DNA of 64,000 bases from contig NZ_LMDM01000012.1 in NCBI RefSeq assembly GCF_001425825.1, positions 21,582 to 85,581 on the forward strand. The letters are read 5' to 3'. The DNA is from Rhizobacter sp. Root1238 (GTDB lineage Bacteria; Pseudomonadota; Gammaproteobacteria; Burkholderiales; Burkholderiaceae_C). The notes beneath the pieces were generated by a model. It worked only from the letters and a program-made list of their open reading frames with translations, made no database searches and had not been told where the DNA came from. Positions 7,790 through 16,510 of the stretch are shown in pieces; the stretch's first letter is position 1; the number at the start of each line of letters is the position of its first letter. A program made the translations under genes and the position numbers.

Positions 7790-9061
7790 ATGAGCAACCT
7801 GTCCTATGTCACCCCGCACGCCGATAGCCCCTGGCAGACCTACCTGTCGCAGGTCGACCGCGTGCTCCCCTATATCGGATCGCTCGCCAAATGGGGCGAG
7901 ACGCTGAAGCGCCCGAAGCGTGCGCTGATCGTCGACGTGCCGATCGAACTCGACAACGGCACGGTGCAGCATTTCGAGGGCTACCGCGTGCAGCACAACC
8001 TGTCGCGCGGCCCGGGCAAGGGCGGCGTGCGCTACCACCCCGACGTGACGCTCGAAGAGGTGATGGCGCTGAGCGCGTGGATGACGATCAAGTGCGCCGG
8101 CGTCGGCCTGCCGTACGGCGGCGCCAAGGGCGGCATCCGCGTCGACCCGAAGAAGCTGTCGCAGAAGGAGCTGGAGCGCATGACGCGCCGCTACACCAGC
8201 GAGATCGGCATCATCATCGGCCCGCAGCGCGACATCCCGGCACCCGACGTGAACACCAACGGCCAGATCATGGCCTGGATGATGGACACGTACTCGATGA
8301 ACACCGGCTCCACCGCGACCGGCGTCGTCACCGGCAAGCCGATCCACCTGGGCGGCTCGCTCGGCCGCGTGAAGGCCACCGGCCGCGGCGTGTTCGTGAC
8401 CGGCCGCGAGGCAGCGCGCCGCATCAACCTGAACCTCGACGGCGCGCGCATTGCCGTGCAGGGCATGGGCAACGTCGGCAGCTCGGCGGCCGAGCTGTTC
8501 GTGCAGGCCGGCGCCAAGCTGGTCGCGGTGCAGGACCACACCGGCACGCTCGCTAACCCGAACGGCTTCGACATGGCCGACACGATGGAAGTGCTGAAGC
8601 GCGACGGCGGCATCGCCAACTACAAGAACGCCGAGCGCATCGACAACGAAGCCTTCTGGGACGTCGACTGCGACATCATGATCCCGGCAGCCCTCGAAGG
8701 CCAGATCACCGCGGCGCGTGCGAACCGCCTGAAGGCCAGGCTGGTGCTCGAAGGCGCGAACGGCCCGACGCTGCCCGATGCCGACGACGTGATGCACGAC
8801 CGCGGCATCCTGGTGGTGCCCGACGTGATCTGCAACGCCGGCGGCGTGACCGTCAGCTACTTCGAGTGGGTGCAGGACTTCAGCAGCTTCTTCTGGAGCG
8901 AGGACGAGATCAACGTGCGGCTCGACAAGATCATGGTCGATGCACTGCGCCACATCTGGGACACGTCGGAGAAGCACAAGATCACGCTGCGCACCGCGAC
9001 GTTTGCGGTGGCCTGCGAGCGGATCCTGATCGCACGCGAAGAGCGCGGCTTGTATCCCTGA
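7790..9061 (+). CDS. gdhA: Glutamate dehydrogenase (NAD(P)+)
   Basis: 423-residue Glu/Leu/Phe/Val dehydrogenase interconverting glutamate and 2-oxoglutarate plus ammonia. Substrate-domain motifs include [16 protein letters not shown] and [18 protein letters not shown] with the catalytic lysines, then PAPDVNTN. The cofactor domain has [15 protein letters not shown]. The size and the GRGVFVT stretch fit the hexameric RocG/GudB-like type rather than the 450-residue NADP-biosynthetic GdhA, so the symbol is approximate. The ATG at 7790 follows GGAGA at 5-nt spacing; the frame extends upstream, including another ATG at 7763, but those residues are not family-like. The 7614-7789 interval should hold its promoter. 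It ends 9 nt from the convergent ubiA stop. Confidence 0.93.
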   Translation: MSNLSYVTPHADSPWQTYLSQVDRVLPYIGSLAKWGETLKRPKRALIVDVPIELDNGTVQHFEGYRVQHNLSRGPGKGGVRYHPDVTLEEVMALSAWMTIKCAGVGLPYGGAKGGIRVDPKKLSQKELERMTRRYTSEIGIIIGPQRDIPAPDVNTNGQIMAWMMDTYSMNTGSTATGVVTGKPIHLGGSLGRVKATGRGVFVTGREAARRINLNLDGARIAVQGMGNVGSSAAELFVQAGAKLVAVQDHTGTLANPNGFDMADTMEVLKRDGGIANYKNAERIDNEAFWDVDCDIMIPAALEGQITAARANRLKARLVLEGANGPTLPDADDVMHDRGILVVPDVICNAGGVTVSYFEWVQDFSSFFWSEDEINVRLDKIMVDALRHIWDTSEKHKITLRTATFAVACERILIAREERGLYP

Positions 9062-9070
9062 TCAGGGGGC

Positions 9071-9946
9071 TTACGTCCACTGGCTGAGCAGCACGCCGGC
9101 GAACACCGCGAAGCCCAGCCAGTGGTTCAGCCGGAAGGCACGGAAGCAGCCGTCGCGCGTGCGCGTGCGGATCAGCGTCCAGTGCCAGCCGGCGATGCCG
9201 GCGGCCACCGCCAGCCCGACGAAGAACGGCCAGCGCAGCCCCTGCTGCGCACCGAGCACGCCCCAGCTCGCGATGAACAGGCCGTAGAACGCCATCACGC
9301 CGGCCACGTCGAAGCGGCCGAGCGTGATCGCCGAGGTCTTGATGCCGATCTTCAGGTCGTCGTCACGGTCGACCATCGCGTACTCGGTGTCGTAGGCGAT
9401 CACCCAGCAGAGGTTGCCCAGCAGCAGCCCCCACGCGAGCGCCGGCACCTCGCCGCGCACCGCGGCGAACGCCATCGGGATGCCGAAGCTGAACGCGACG
9501 CCGAGCACCGCCTGCGGCATCGAGAAGAAGCGCTTCGTGAACGGGTAGAAGATGCTGACGGCCAGCGCGGCGAAGCTCCATGCGATGGTCGCGGCATTGG
9601 TGGTCAGCACCAGGCCGAAGGCGGCCAGCGCGAGCGCCGCGCCGAGCAGCAGCGCCTCTTTCACGCTGACCGCGCCGCTGGTGACCGGCCGCTGCTCGGT
9701 GCGCTTCACGTGCTTGTCGAAATCGCGGTCGGCGACGTCGTTGACGGCACAGCCGGCGCTGCGCATCAGGAAGGTGCCGAGCGTGAAGACGATCAGCAGG
9801 TGCCAGCCCGGAAAGCCGCCCGCCGCGATCCACAGCGCCGACAGCGTCGGCCACAGCAGCAGGTAGCTGCCGGCGGGGCGGTCCCAGCGGATCAGGCTCA
9901 GGTACAGCGACAGGCGCGACGGCGTCGGCGCGGTGGGTGAAGTCAT
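9071..9946 (-). CDS. ubiA: 4-hydroxybenzoate octaprenyltransferase
   Basis: Integral-membrane prenyltransferase that attaches the polyprenyl tail to 4-hydroxybenzoate in ubiquinone synthesis. At 291 residues the length is standard. The first Asp-rich prenyl-diphosphate site is seen as [19 protein letters not shown] (residues about 69-87) and the second as [20 protein letters not shown], both diagnostic. Multiple transmembrane helices fill the rest. The ATG at 9946 is preferred over longer in-frame extensions because family members begin close to [16 protein letters not shown]. The reverse-transcriptase gene ends only 11 nt upstream on the same strand, so ubiA may be co-transcribed with the retron-like locus. 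Confidence 0.95.
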   Translation of the reverse strand: MTSPTAPTPSRLSLYLSLIRWDRPAGSYLLLWPTLSALWIAAGGFPGWHLLIVFTLGTFLMRSAGCAVNDVADRDFDKHVKRTEQRPVTSGAVSVKEALLLGAALALAAFGLVLTTNAATIAWSFAALAVSIFYPFTKRFFSMPQAVLGVAFSFGIPMAFAAVRGEVPALAWGLLLGNLCWVIAYDTEYAMVDRDDDLKIGIKTSAITLGRFDVAGVMAFYGLFIASWGVLGAQQGLRWPFFVGLAVAAGIAGWHWTLIRTRTRDGCFRAFRLNHWLGFAVFAGVLLSQWT

Positions 9947-9957
9947 GGGTGCGAAGT

Positions 9958-11298
9958 CTAGGCCGGTGAGGCGATCCATTCGATGCGTGACCACAACGCA
10001 TGCAGGCGCGGTGCCTTGGCGGCATTCAGCTGCGTGGCCCATTGCACGCGGCCCCACAGGTGCGCCCGGAAATCGGCATGGCCATCGCGGTTCTGCGACG
10101 CCGGGCCGTGCAGCGCACACCGGTGCAGCACGGCACGCAGCCGGTCGAACTCGCGGCGTGGCAGGTTCGGGTGCGCATTGACGACCACGCCGCAGACGCG
10201 CTGCGCGGAGGCCTGCGTCGCCATTCGCGTCTTGCGGTGGTTCAGCGCATAACCCTCCTCGAGCGCGATGCGGCCGACCCAGGCGGCGATGCGGTCGAAC
10301 GAGTTGCGCAGCGATGGCGGACCCGACAGCACCAGGTCATCGGCATAGCGCGAGTAGGTGGCCCCGAGCACATGGGCCAGGCCGTCGAGCCGCAGGTCGA
10401 GCTGGAAGGCACTCAGGTTCGCGAGCATCGGCGAACTCGGCGCCCCTTGCGGCAGGTGGGCGCGGCGCAGCGCACGGGCGTCCTGCCAGTCGACCCAGCC
10501 GTCGTCGCGCAGCCGCTCGATCACCGGTTCGGGCGTGCTGACGGTGCACAGCGCGGCCAGCTGGCGCGCCACGCCGGGCGGATAGCCGAGCGTGTGGAAC
10601 ACCGCCGCGACCTGCGATGACAGGATGTGGCCGAAGAAGTTCTTCAGGTCGAAATGCAGCACCACCGGTTGGCCGACGTGCAGCCGCGCATGCGTCAGCA
10701 CCGAGCGGCCCGCGACGAAGCCGTGGCAGGCCTCGTGCACCGGCACCTTGTCGAGCAGCTCGTGCAGCGCGCGACCCTGCAAGGCCTTGAGCCGGCTGCG
10801 CGGGGATTCGATCAGCCGGCCACCGCCGCTGCGCTTGGGCTGCAGCGTGAAGGCGTAGTGCTGCGCGTGAAGCGGCAGCGCCGGGCGGCGATCGTGCGTG
10901 AACCAGTCGAGGTCGTCGAGCGTGATGCCCAGCCAGTCGGCGATGGCCGCGCTGTGCGGCAGCGGCGGCAGGTCCAGATCGTCCAGGCCCAGCGGGGCCG
11001 GGCGCATGCGCGAGGCGCGCAGGATCCAGCGCCGCACGAAGGGCAGGCCCGGCACACGCGGTGCGTTGACGAACGCACGCGTCTGTTCGATGCGCGCGGC
11101 CAGATCGTCGACCTCCTGGCGCTGCCAGGTCGCGCCGGACACCGTCGGGAGTTCGTCGATGAAGTCGGCGAGCCAGTGCGGCGACGCGCCCAGCGCCTGC
11201 TCGGCGCGTGCCTTCAACGACGCGGGCGTCTGCGGCCCGGCCCACAGCGCCCGCGCCAGGGCGAGGGCATCGAGGTGACGAAGGCGTGAAGCGTACAT
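9958..11298 (-). CDS. Retron-type reverse transcriptase with N-terminal extension
   Basis: 446-residue RNA-directed DNA polymerase. All core RT motifs are present: [20 protein letters not shown] (residues about 181-200), HFDLKNFF (215-222, first catalytic Asp), [14 protein letters not shown] (282-295), [12 protein letters not shown] (315-326, catalytic YADD), and [18 protein letters not shown] (353-370). The last stretch matches retron region Y, where the usual VTG triplet reads VCG. The 110-150 residues before the polymerase core (including [13 protein letters not shown]) are an extension not found in the ~320-residue enterobacterial retron RTs but reminiscent, as I recall, of myxobacterial Mx162/Sa163-type retron RTs. 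A candidate msr-msd RNA lies directly upstream. No maturase domain and no variable-repeat target gene are seen, which argues against group II intron or DGR. No accessory effector gene is adjacent. Confidence 0.85.
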   Translation of the reverse strand: MYASRLRHLDALALARALWAGPQTPASLKARAEQALGASPHWLADFIDELPTVSGATWQRQEVDDLAARIEQTRAFVNAPRVPGLPFVRRWILRASRMRPAPLGLDDLDLPPLPHSAAIADWLGITLDDLDWFTHDRRPALPLHAQHYAFTLQPKRSGGGRLIESPRSRLKALQGRALHELLDKVPVHEACHGFVAGRSVLTHARLHVGQPVVLHFDLKNFFGHILSSQVAAVFHTLGYPPGVARQLAALCTVSTPEPVIERLRDDGWVDWQDARALRRAHLPQGAPSSPMLANLSAFQLDLRLDGLAHVLGATYSRYADDLVLSGPPSLRNSFDRIAAWVGRIALEEGYALNHRKTRMATQASAQRVCGVVVNAHPNLPRREFDRLRAVLHRCALHGPASQNRDGHADFRAHLWGRVQWATQLNAAKAPRLHALWSRIEWIASPA

Positions 11299-11306
11299 GT
11301 CGAGGT

Positions 11307-11467
11307 GCGGCCCAGGGACGCCGACCTGCCGGTCTCGTGGTCAGCTGGCGTGCGCGTCAGCGCACGTCGGGCTTGCACCGCGAATGCCAAAGTCGACTCG
11401 ATGCCGTGGGGGTGCCCCACAGCCGGGTCCGTACTGCAACCCGTTTCTGCTCGGCGTGTGTGGCCGC
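11307..11467 (-). ncRNA. Candidate retron msr-msd RNA
   Basis: The 178-nt gap between the DUF2214 gene and the RT start is bounded by complementary ends. GCGGCC-4 nt-ACGCCGA (11467 to 11451, minus strand) pairs with TCGGCGT-5 nt-GGCCGC (11324 to 11307): 13 perfect base pairs with one small internal loop, as expected for a1/a2 repeats. AGC, the usual context of the branching guanosine, follows at the end of a1. Between the ends are hairpins CGGGT/ACCCG (11424-11443), GTGGGG/CCCCAC (11406-11420) and GTGCGC/GCGCAC (11350-11365), suggesting two msr stem-loops and an msd stem. The a2 end is 8 nt from the RT ATG. Exact RNA ends and branch point are inferred. Confidence 0.55.
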
Positions 11468-11476
11468 GCGCGGATT

Positions 11477-11929
11477 CTAGAGGCCGACCCCATGCGCCAT
11501 CAATGACGCCGAGACGACGATCAATACCAGCAGCGTCATCTGCACGGCCAGCAGCCGCGAGATCAGCCGGTGCTCGCGCTCGGTGATCTCGGGCGCGCGA
11601 CCGGCCTTCAGCGCCGGCCCCCAGCGGATGAAGCGCACCGTCGGGTAGATCGACAGCAGCCCGACCAGCACGAACAGCGTCAGCTTCAGGTGGAAGAACG
11701 GGCTGTGCGCATAGAACGACCAGCCCTTCTCGAAGTGCGCCGCGCGCACGAAGCCGACGATCAGCAGCAGGCCCGCGAAGATGCCGTACCAGCGGTCGGC
11801 CAGCGCGATGCGCTTCGCCTCGGCGAGCGTCGGCGTGCGGCTGAAGCTGAGCCATTCGAGGAACAGCGTCGCGGCGATGCCGAACGCAGCGATGAAGTGC
11901 AGGGCAGCGACAAGCGAGCTGGCGATCAT
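11477..11929 (-). CDS. DUF2214-family inner-membrane protein
   Basis: 150-residue protein with four predicted transmembrane helices: LVAALHFIAAFGIAATLFLEW, IFAGLLLIVGFVRAA, LTLFVLVGLLSIYPTV and LLAVQMTLLVLIVVSASL. The conserved histidine in LHFIAAF and the FEKG.SFY...PFFHLKL segment fit the DUF2214 family, for which I know no experimentally assigned function. The ATG at 11929 has a strong GGAGGAA ribosome site. It lies 21 nt downstream of prfC on the same strand and may be in its transcript. Downstream comes the retron-like RNA and RT. Confidence 0.8.
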   Translation of the reverse strand: MIASSLVAALHFIAAFGIAATLFLEWLSFSRTPTLAEAKRIALADRWYGIFAGLLLIVGFVRAAHFEKGWSFYAHSPFFHLKLTLFVLVGLLSIYPTVRFIRWGPALKAGRAPEITEREHRLISRLLAVQMTLLVLIVVSASLMAHGVGL

Positions 11930-11950
11930 GCGGTTCCTCCGGAGGTTTTT

Positions 11951-13579
<1,629 letters not shown>

Positions 13580-13715
13580 GGGCTCTGGGAGCGGCGCAGA
13601 AGACCGCGCCGTCACGTGGAAACAGGGGATTATCGCGGACACACCTCGACCGTCCGGCTGTTGTCGACGCATGGCTTCAGTCCTCATTTTTGAGTTGCCG
13701 CCTTCCGAAAGTATG

Positions 13716-13752
13716 CTGAAACCGTTTTTAATTGAGTTTTGAACGGTTTCAG
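13716..13752. promoter_or_regulatory. Perfect inverted repeat operator at the XRE gene start
   Basis: CTGAAACCGTT (13716-13726) and AACGGTTTCAG (13742-13752) are exact reverse complements separated by an AT-rich 15-nt spacer. The right arm ends one base before the ATG of the XRE regulator and occupies where a ribosome site would be. This is the expected geometry for an autorepressing HipB/XRE-type antitoxin operator. Confidence 0.7.
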
Positions 13753-13753
13753 A

Positions 13754-14098
13754 ATGCCAAGGCCACTCCAACTGAACGAAACCGCGCCGTACGTCGTGAA
13801 GGACGGCGCCCAGCGCATTGGCGAGCGCCTGAGCACGGCCCGCAAGCGCCGCCGTCTGACCCTGCGCGAACTCGCATCGAGGGCGGGCGTCAGTTACGAC
13901 ACCGCGCGAGCGGTGGAAGCCGGCAACCTGCAGACGGGTCTGGGTGCCTACTTGGCCGTGCTGTGGGCCATGGGCCTGGAGTCAGAAATTCAGGCCTTCG
14001 CCGACCCGGAGCGCGACGATGAAGGCAAGCAGCTGGAACGCATGCGCCTGCCGCAGCGGGTCCGTCAAAACAAGGAACCACTCGATAACGACTTCTGA
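13754..14098 (+). CDS. XRE-family helix-turn-helix regulator (HipB-like, solitary)
   Basis: 114-residue DNA-binding protein. The XRE fold covers about residues 22-85: RIGERLSTARKRRRLTLRELA, SRAGVSYDTARAVEAGN, then LGAYLAVLWAMGLESEIQAF. The charged tail RDDEGKQLERMRLPQRVRQN is typical of HipB-like antitoxins and of regulators paired with HipA kinases. No hipA or other toxin gene follows; the next gene is a convergent AraC regulator. I start at the ATG at 13754, although a TTG five codons earlier is in frame. The perfect inverted repeat at 13716-13752 leaves no Shine-Dalgarno, so translation may be leaderless or weak. Its target besides itself is unknown. Confidence 0.8.
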   Translation: MPRPLQLNETAPYVVKDGAQRIGERLSTARKRRRLTLRELASRAGVSYDTARAVEAGNLQTGLGAYLAVLWAMGLESEIQAFADPERDDEGKQLERMRLPQRVRQNKEPLDNDF

Positions 14099-14220
14099 TC
14101 ACGCGCTTATGTTGGCCTCCATGGCGGCGCCGCACCTACGCAGCAGTGCGCTGCAGGCGGTGCTGTCCGACTGACCGCGCCCGCGACGTTCGACGACCGC
14201 CGCTGACCGCGTCACCGGCC

Positions 14221-14994
14221 TCAAGCGCCGAAGTACCGCCCCGGCGTGACGCCGACGTTGCGCCGGAACATCGCGATGAACGCACTCAGGTTGTCGTAGC
14301 CGAGGTCGAGCGCGACGTTCGTCACCGGCGTGCCGGCGGCCAGCAGCTCGAGAGCCTTCATCAGCCGCGCGCGCTGTCGCCACGCGCTGAAGTGGAATCC
14401 GGTCTCGGCGACGAAGCGGCGCGTCAGCGTGCGCGGCGCGATGCCGGCCCAGGCGGCCCAGTCGTCGAGCGAACGCGTGTCGGCCGGGTCGTCGCCGATC
14501 GCGCGGGCGATGCGCAGCAGGCGCGCGTCGACGGGCAGCGGCAGGCCGAAGGATTCGTGCGGCAGCTCGCGCAACTCGTCGCGGATCACCTCGGCAATGC
14601 GCGTCTTCGGCGCATCGAGCGGGCCGCCGTCCCAGCCTGCCGCTCGGTGCACTGCTTCGCGCAACAGCCCCGAGGTGCGCATCGTGCACGGCATGTCCGG
14701 CAGGTCCGTGCAGAAGGATTCGGCCAGGTACACGCTCCAGCCGATGAAGGCCCCATGCGAGCGCAGCGCATGCCGGTGATGCGGCGGCACCCACACCGCA
14801 TGGATGGCGGGCACGACCCACTGGCCGCCCTCGGTGCCAACCGTCAGCAGCCCGCGCTTCGCGCCGAACAGCTGGCCTCGCGCATGCGCATGTGGCGCGG
14901 TGACGCGCGGGTCGGCGCCTTCGACCTCGACGGCCAGCACGGCGGGGCCCTCGGCGGAATCCAGCAGCGAAGAAATCAGCAGCGGCGAGGTCAT
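14221..14994 (-). CDS. AraC-family regulator with cupin sensor
   Basis: 257-residue regulator. The N-terminal half is a cupin-like sensor (APHAHARGQLFGAKRGLLTV, VWVPPHHRHAL, whose histidines suit a metal or small ligand). The C-terminal two helix-turn-helices are evident in SLDDWAAWAGIAPRTLTRRF and VTNVALDLGYDNLSAFIAMF, ending FRRNVGVTPGRYF. It belongs to the YdfF/NimR-like short AraC group that often controls a neighbouring efflux or transporter gene, but no such gene is adjacent here. It diverges from the 15090 gene across a 95-nt gap. Inducer unknown. Confidence 0.87.
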   Translation of the reverse strand: MTSPLLISSLLDSAEGPAVLAVEVEGADPRVTAPHAHARGQLFGAKRGLLTVGTEGGQWVVPAIHAVWVPPHHRHALRSHGAFIGWSVYLAESFCTDLPDMPCTMRTSGLLREAVHRAAGWDGGPLDAPKTRIAEVIRDELRELPHESFGLPLPVDARLLRIARAIGDDPADTRSLDDWAAWAGIAPRTLTRRFVAETGFHFSAWRQRARLMKALELLAAGTPVTNVALDLGYDNLSAFIAMFRRNVGVTPGRYFGA

Positions 14995-15089
14995 GGCGTC
15001 AACGCGGTATCAGTCGGCTCCATCACCGTAGCGCAGCCAAGGTGTGTTGTCCAGAATCACCGCACATCCACTGATCCAGGAGAGAACCG

Positions 15090-15341
15090 ATGCGAGCCGA
15101 CGACGTGCTGCCCGACCAGGCCAACCAGGGCGATTTCAATGGCGTGACGATCCGCAAGGGCACGATCGCCGCCTTCCTCGCGAACGCGACCGCGTGGAGC
15201 GACCCGGCGTCGAGCGCCGCGCAACGCGAGACGGCGCAGGTGCACATCGCCGAGGCGCTGCCGGCGCTGCGCGCGGTCGGCTTGTTCGAGGTTCTGGAAG
15301 TGCGCGACCCGGCGCTGCGGGACTGGCTGGCCCGCCGGTAG
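15090..15341 (+). CDS. Conserved hypothetical protein
   Basis: 83-residue soluble protein (begins MRADDVLPDQANQGDFNGVT) with a short basic-hydrophobic segment IRKGTIAAFLANATAW and a C-terminal half HIAEALPALRAVGLFEVLEV. I recall similar small hypothetical proteins in Burkholderia-like genomes sharing the VTIRKGT..AF pattern, but no function. The ATG follows AGGAGAG at good spacing, so it is probably expressed. A glycosylase remnant follows 28 nt later. There is no signal peptide or cysteine. Confidence 0.65.
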   Translation: MRADDVLPDQANQGDFNGVTIRKGTIAAFLANATAWSDPASSAAQRETAQVHIAEALPALRAVGLFEVLEVRDPALRDWLARR

Positions 15342-15369
15342 GCCCATCGAGGTACCTGCACCATTCGGC

Positions 15370-15897
15370 GTGATCGCCGACCGCGTCGCCTTGCAGGCGA
15401 TGGACCCGGGGGGCGTCGACGTGTCGACGACCGACCTCGCCGCGTTCAGCGAGCGCCTGCTGCGCGAGAACCACACGCTGAAGCGCCAGCTGACCGACCC
15501 GCGGCTGTTCAGCGGCATCGGCAACGCCTGCTCCGACGAGATCCTGCATCGCGCGCGGCTGTCGCCGATCCTGCTGTCGAAGGCGATGCAGCCGGCGCAG
15601 GTCGCGCAGCTCTTCGGCGCAGCACGCGCCGTGCTCGCCGAATGGACCGAGCGGCTGCGCAACGAGGCCGGCGACTGGCCCGGGAAGGTGACGGCGTTCC
15701 ACCCGCAGATGGCCGCGCATGGCCGCTACGGCCAGCCCTGCCCGGTGTGCGGCACGCCGGTGCAGCGCATCGTGCATGCCGACAACGAGACCAACTACTG
15801 CGCGCGCTGCCAGACCGGCGGCAAGCTGCTGGCCGACCGGGCGCTGTCGCGGCTGCTGAAGGCGAGCTGGCCGAAGAACGTCGACGAGCTGGGCTGA
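15370..15897 (+). pseudogene. N-terminally truncated Fpg/Nei-family DNA glycosylase
   Basis: The frame encodes the C-terminal two-thirds of a formamidopyrimidine-DNA glycosylase-like protein. The helix-two-turn-helix region appears as LLRENHTLKRQLTDPRLFSG and IGNACSDEILHRARLSP, and the zinc finger as CPVCGTPVQRIV plus NYCARCQTGG. The usual N-terminal catalytic beta-sandwich, beginning with Met-Pro-Glu and carrying the nucleophilic proline, is absent; the 15342-15369 DNA does not encode it. Full-length members are about 270-290 residues versus 175 here. I read this as a decayed gene after a 5' deletion, although a GTG at 15370 leaves the residual frame open and a DNA-binding remnant could still be made. 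Confidence 0.7.
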
Positions 15898-15997
15898 GGC
15901 CGTCCCCCTCGATGCGGGGGCGGGCCGGTCCGCGGCTTGAACTCCCGCCGGCCGGCCCCTACGATACGCCTCGCACAACAAGGCCAGGGAGGCCGCC

Positions 15998-16510
15998 ATG
16001 ACGATGACCGTTGGCTCCGCCTATCAGCAGGCGTATGGCGACATCCTGTCGCTGGCCCGCTCGAAACTCGCTCACGAGCAGGCGCCGATTTCCGCCATCA
16101 CGCTGGCGCACGAGGTCTACCTCGGCCTGCGCGAACGCAGCGATCTCCGCTTCGAATCCCGCGTCAAGTTCCTCGCCTACGCCAGCCGGGCCATGCGCTC
16201 GCTGCTGGTCGACATGGCGCGCGAGCGCCTGGCCCAGAAGCGCTCCGCGGAACTGCTGCCGTTGACCGTCGGCGAAGAGGTGATCGACCACGGCGGCGGC
16301 ACGCCCGAGCAGATGCTGTCGATGAACCAGGCCATGGATCGGCTGGGACAGATCGACGAGCGGCTGTTGCGGGTGGCGGAGATGCGGGCCGTGCTGGGGA
16401 TGGAGCTGGCCGACATCGCGCAGGCGCTCGACCTGTCGGAGCCCACCATCAAGCGCGACTGGAAACGCGCCAAGGCGTTCCTGTACGAGACGCTCGAAGG
16501 CCGCCCTTGA
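15998..16510 (+). CDS. ECF-type RNA polymerase sigma factor, kinase-linked type
   Basis: 170-residue ECF sigma factor. Region 2 is visible as ITLAHEVYLGLRERSDLRFESR and VKFLAYASRAMRSLLVDMAR, region 4 as RVAEMRAVLGMELADIAQAL with the recognition helix LSEPTIKRDWKRAKAFLYE. The order and the RLAQKRS linker resemble the ECF43 group, whose members are activated by phosphorylation of region 2 by a partner serine/threonine kinase rather than released by an anti-sigma factor. The gene's last codons overlap the kinase start (TTGA), so the two are translationally coupled. The ATG at 15998 is used; the other ATG at 16004 is also possible. Confidence 0.85.
   Translation: MTMTVGSAYQQAYGDILSLARSKLAHEQAPISAITLAHEVYLGLRERSDLRFESRVKFLAYASRAMRSLLVDMARERLAQKRSAELLPLTVGEEVIDHGGGTPEQMLSMNQAMDRLGQIDERLLRVAEMRAVLGMELADIAQALDLSEPTIKRDWKRAKAFLYETLEGRP

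Noticed and set aside
9958-11298. Diversity-generating retroelement or group II intron
   Set aside because: No template/variable repeat pair, accessory avd gene, C-type lectin target, maturase domain or intron domain V was seen; the upstream structured RNA fits a retron better.
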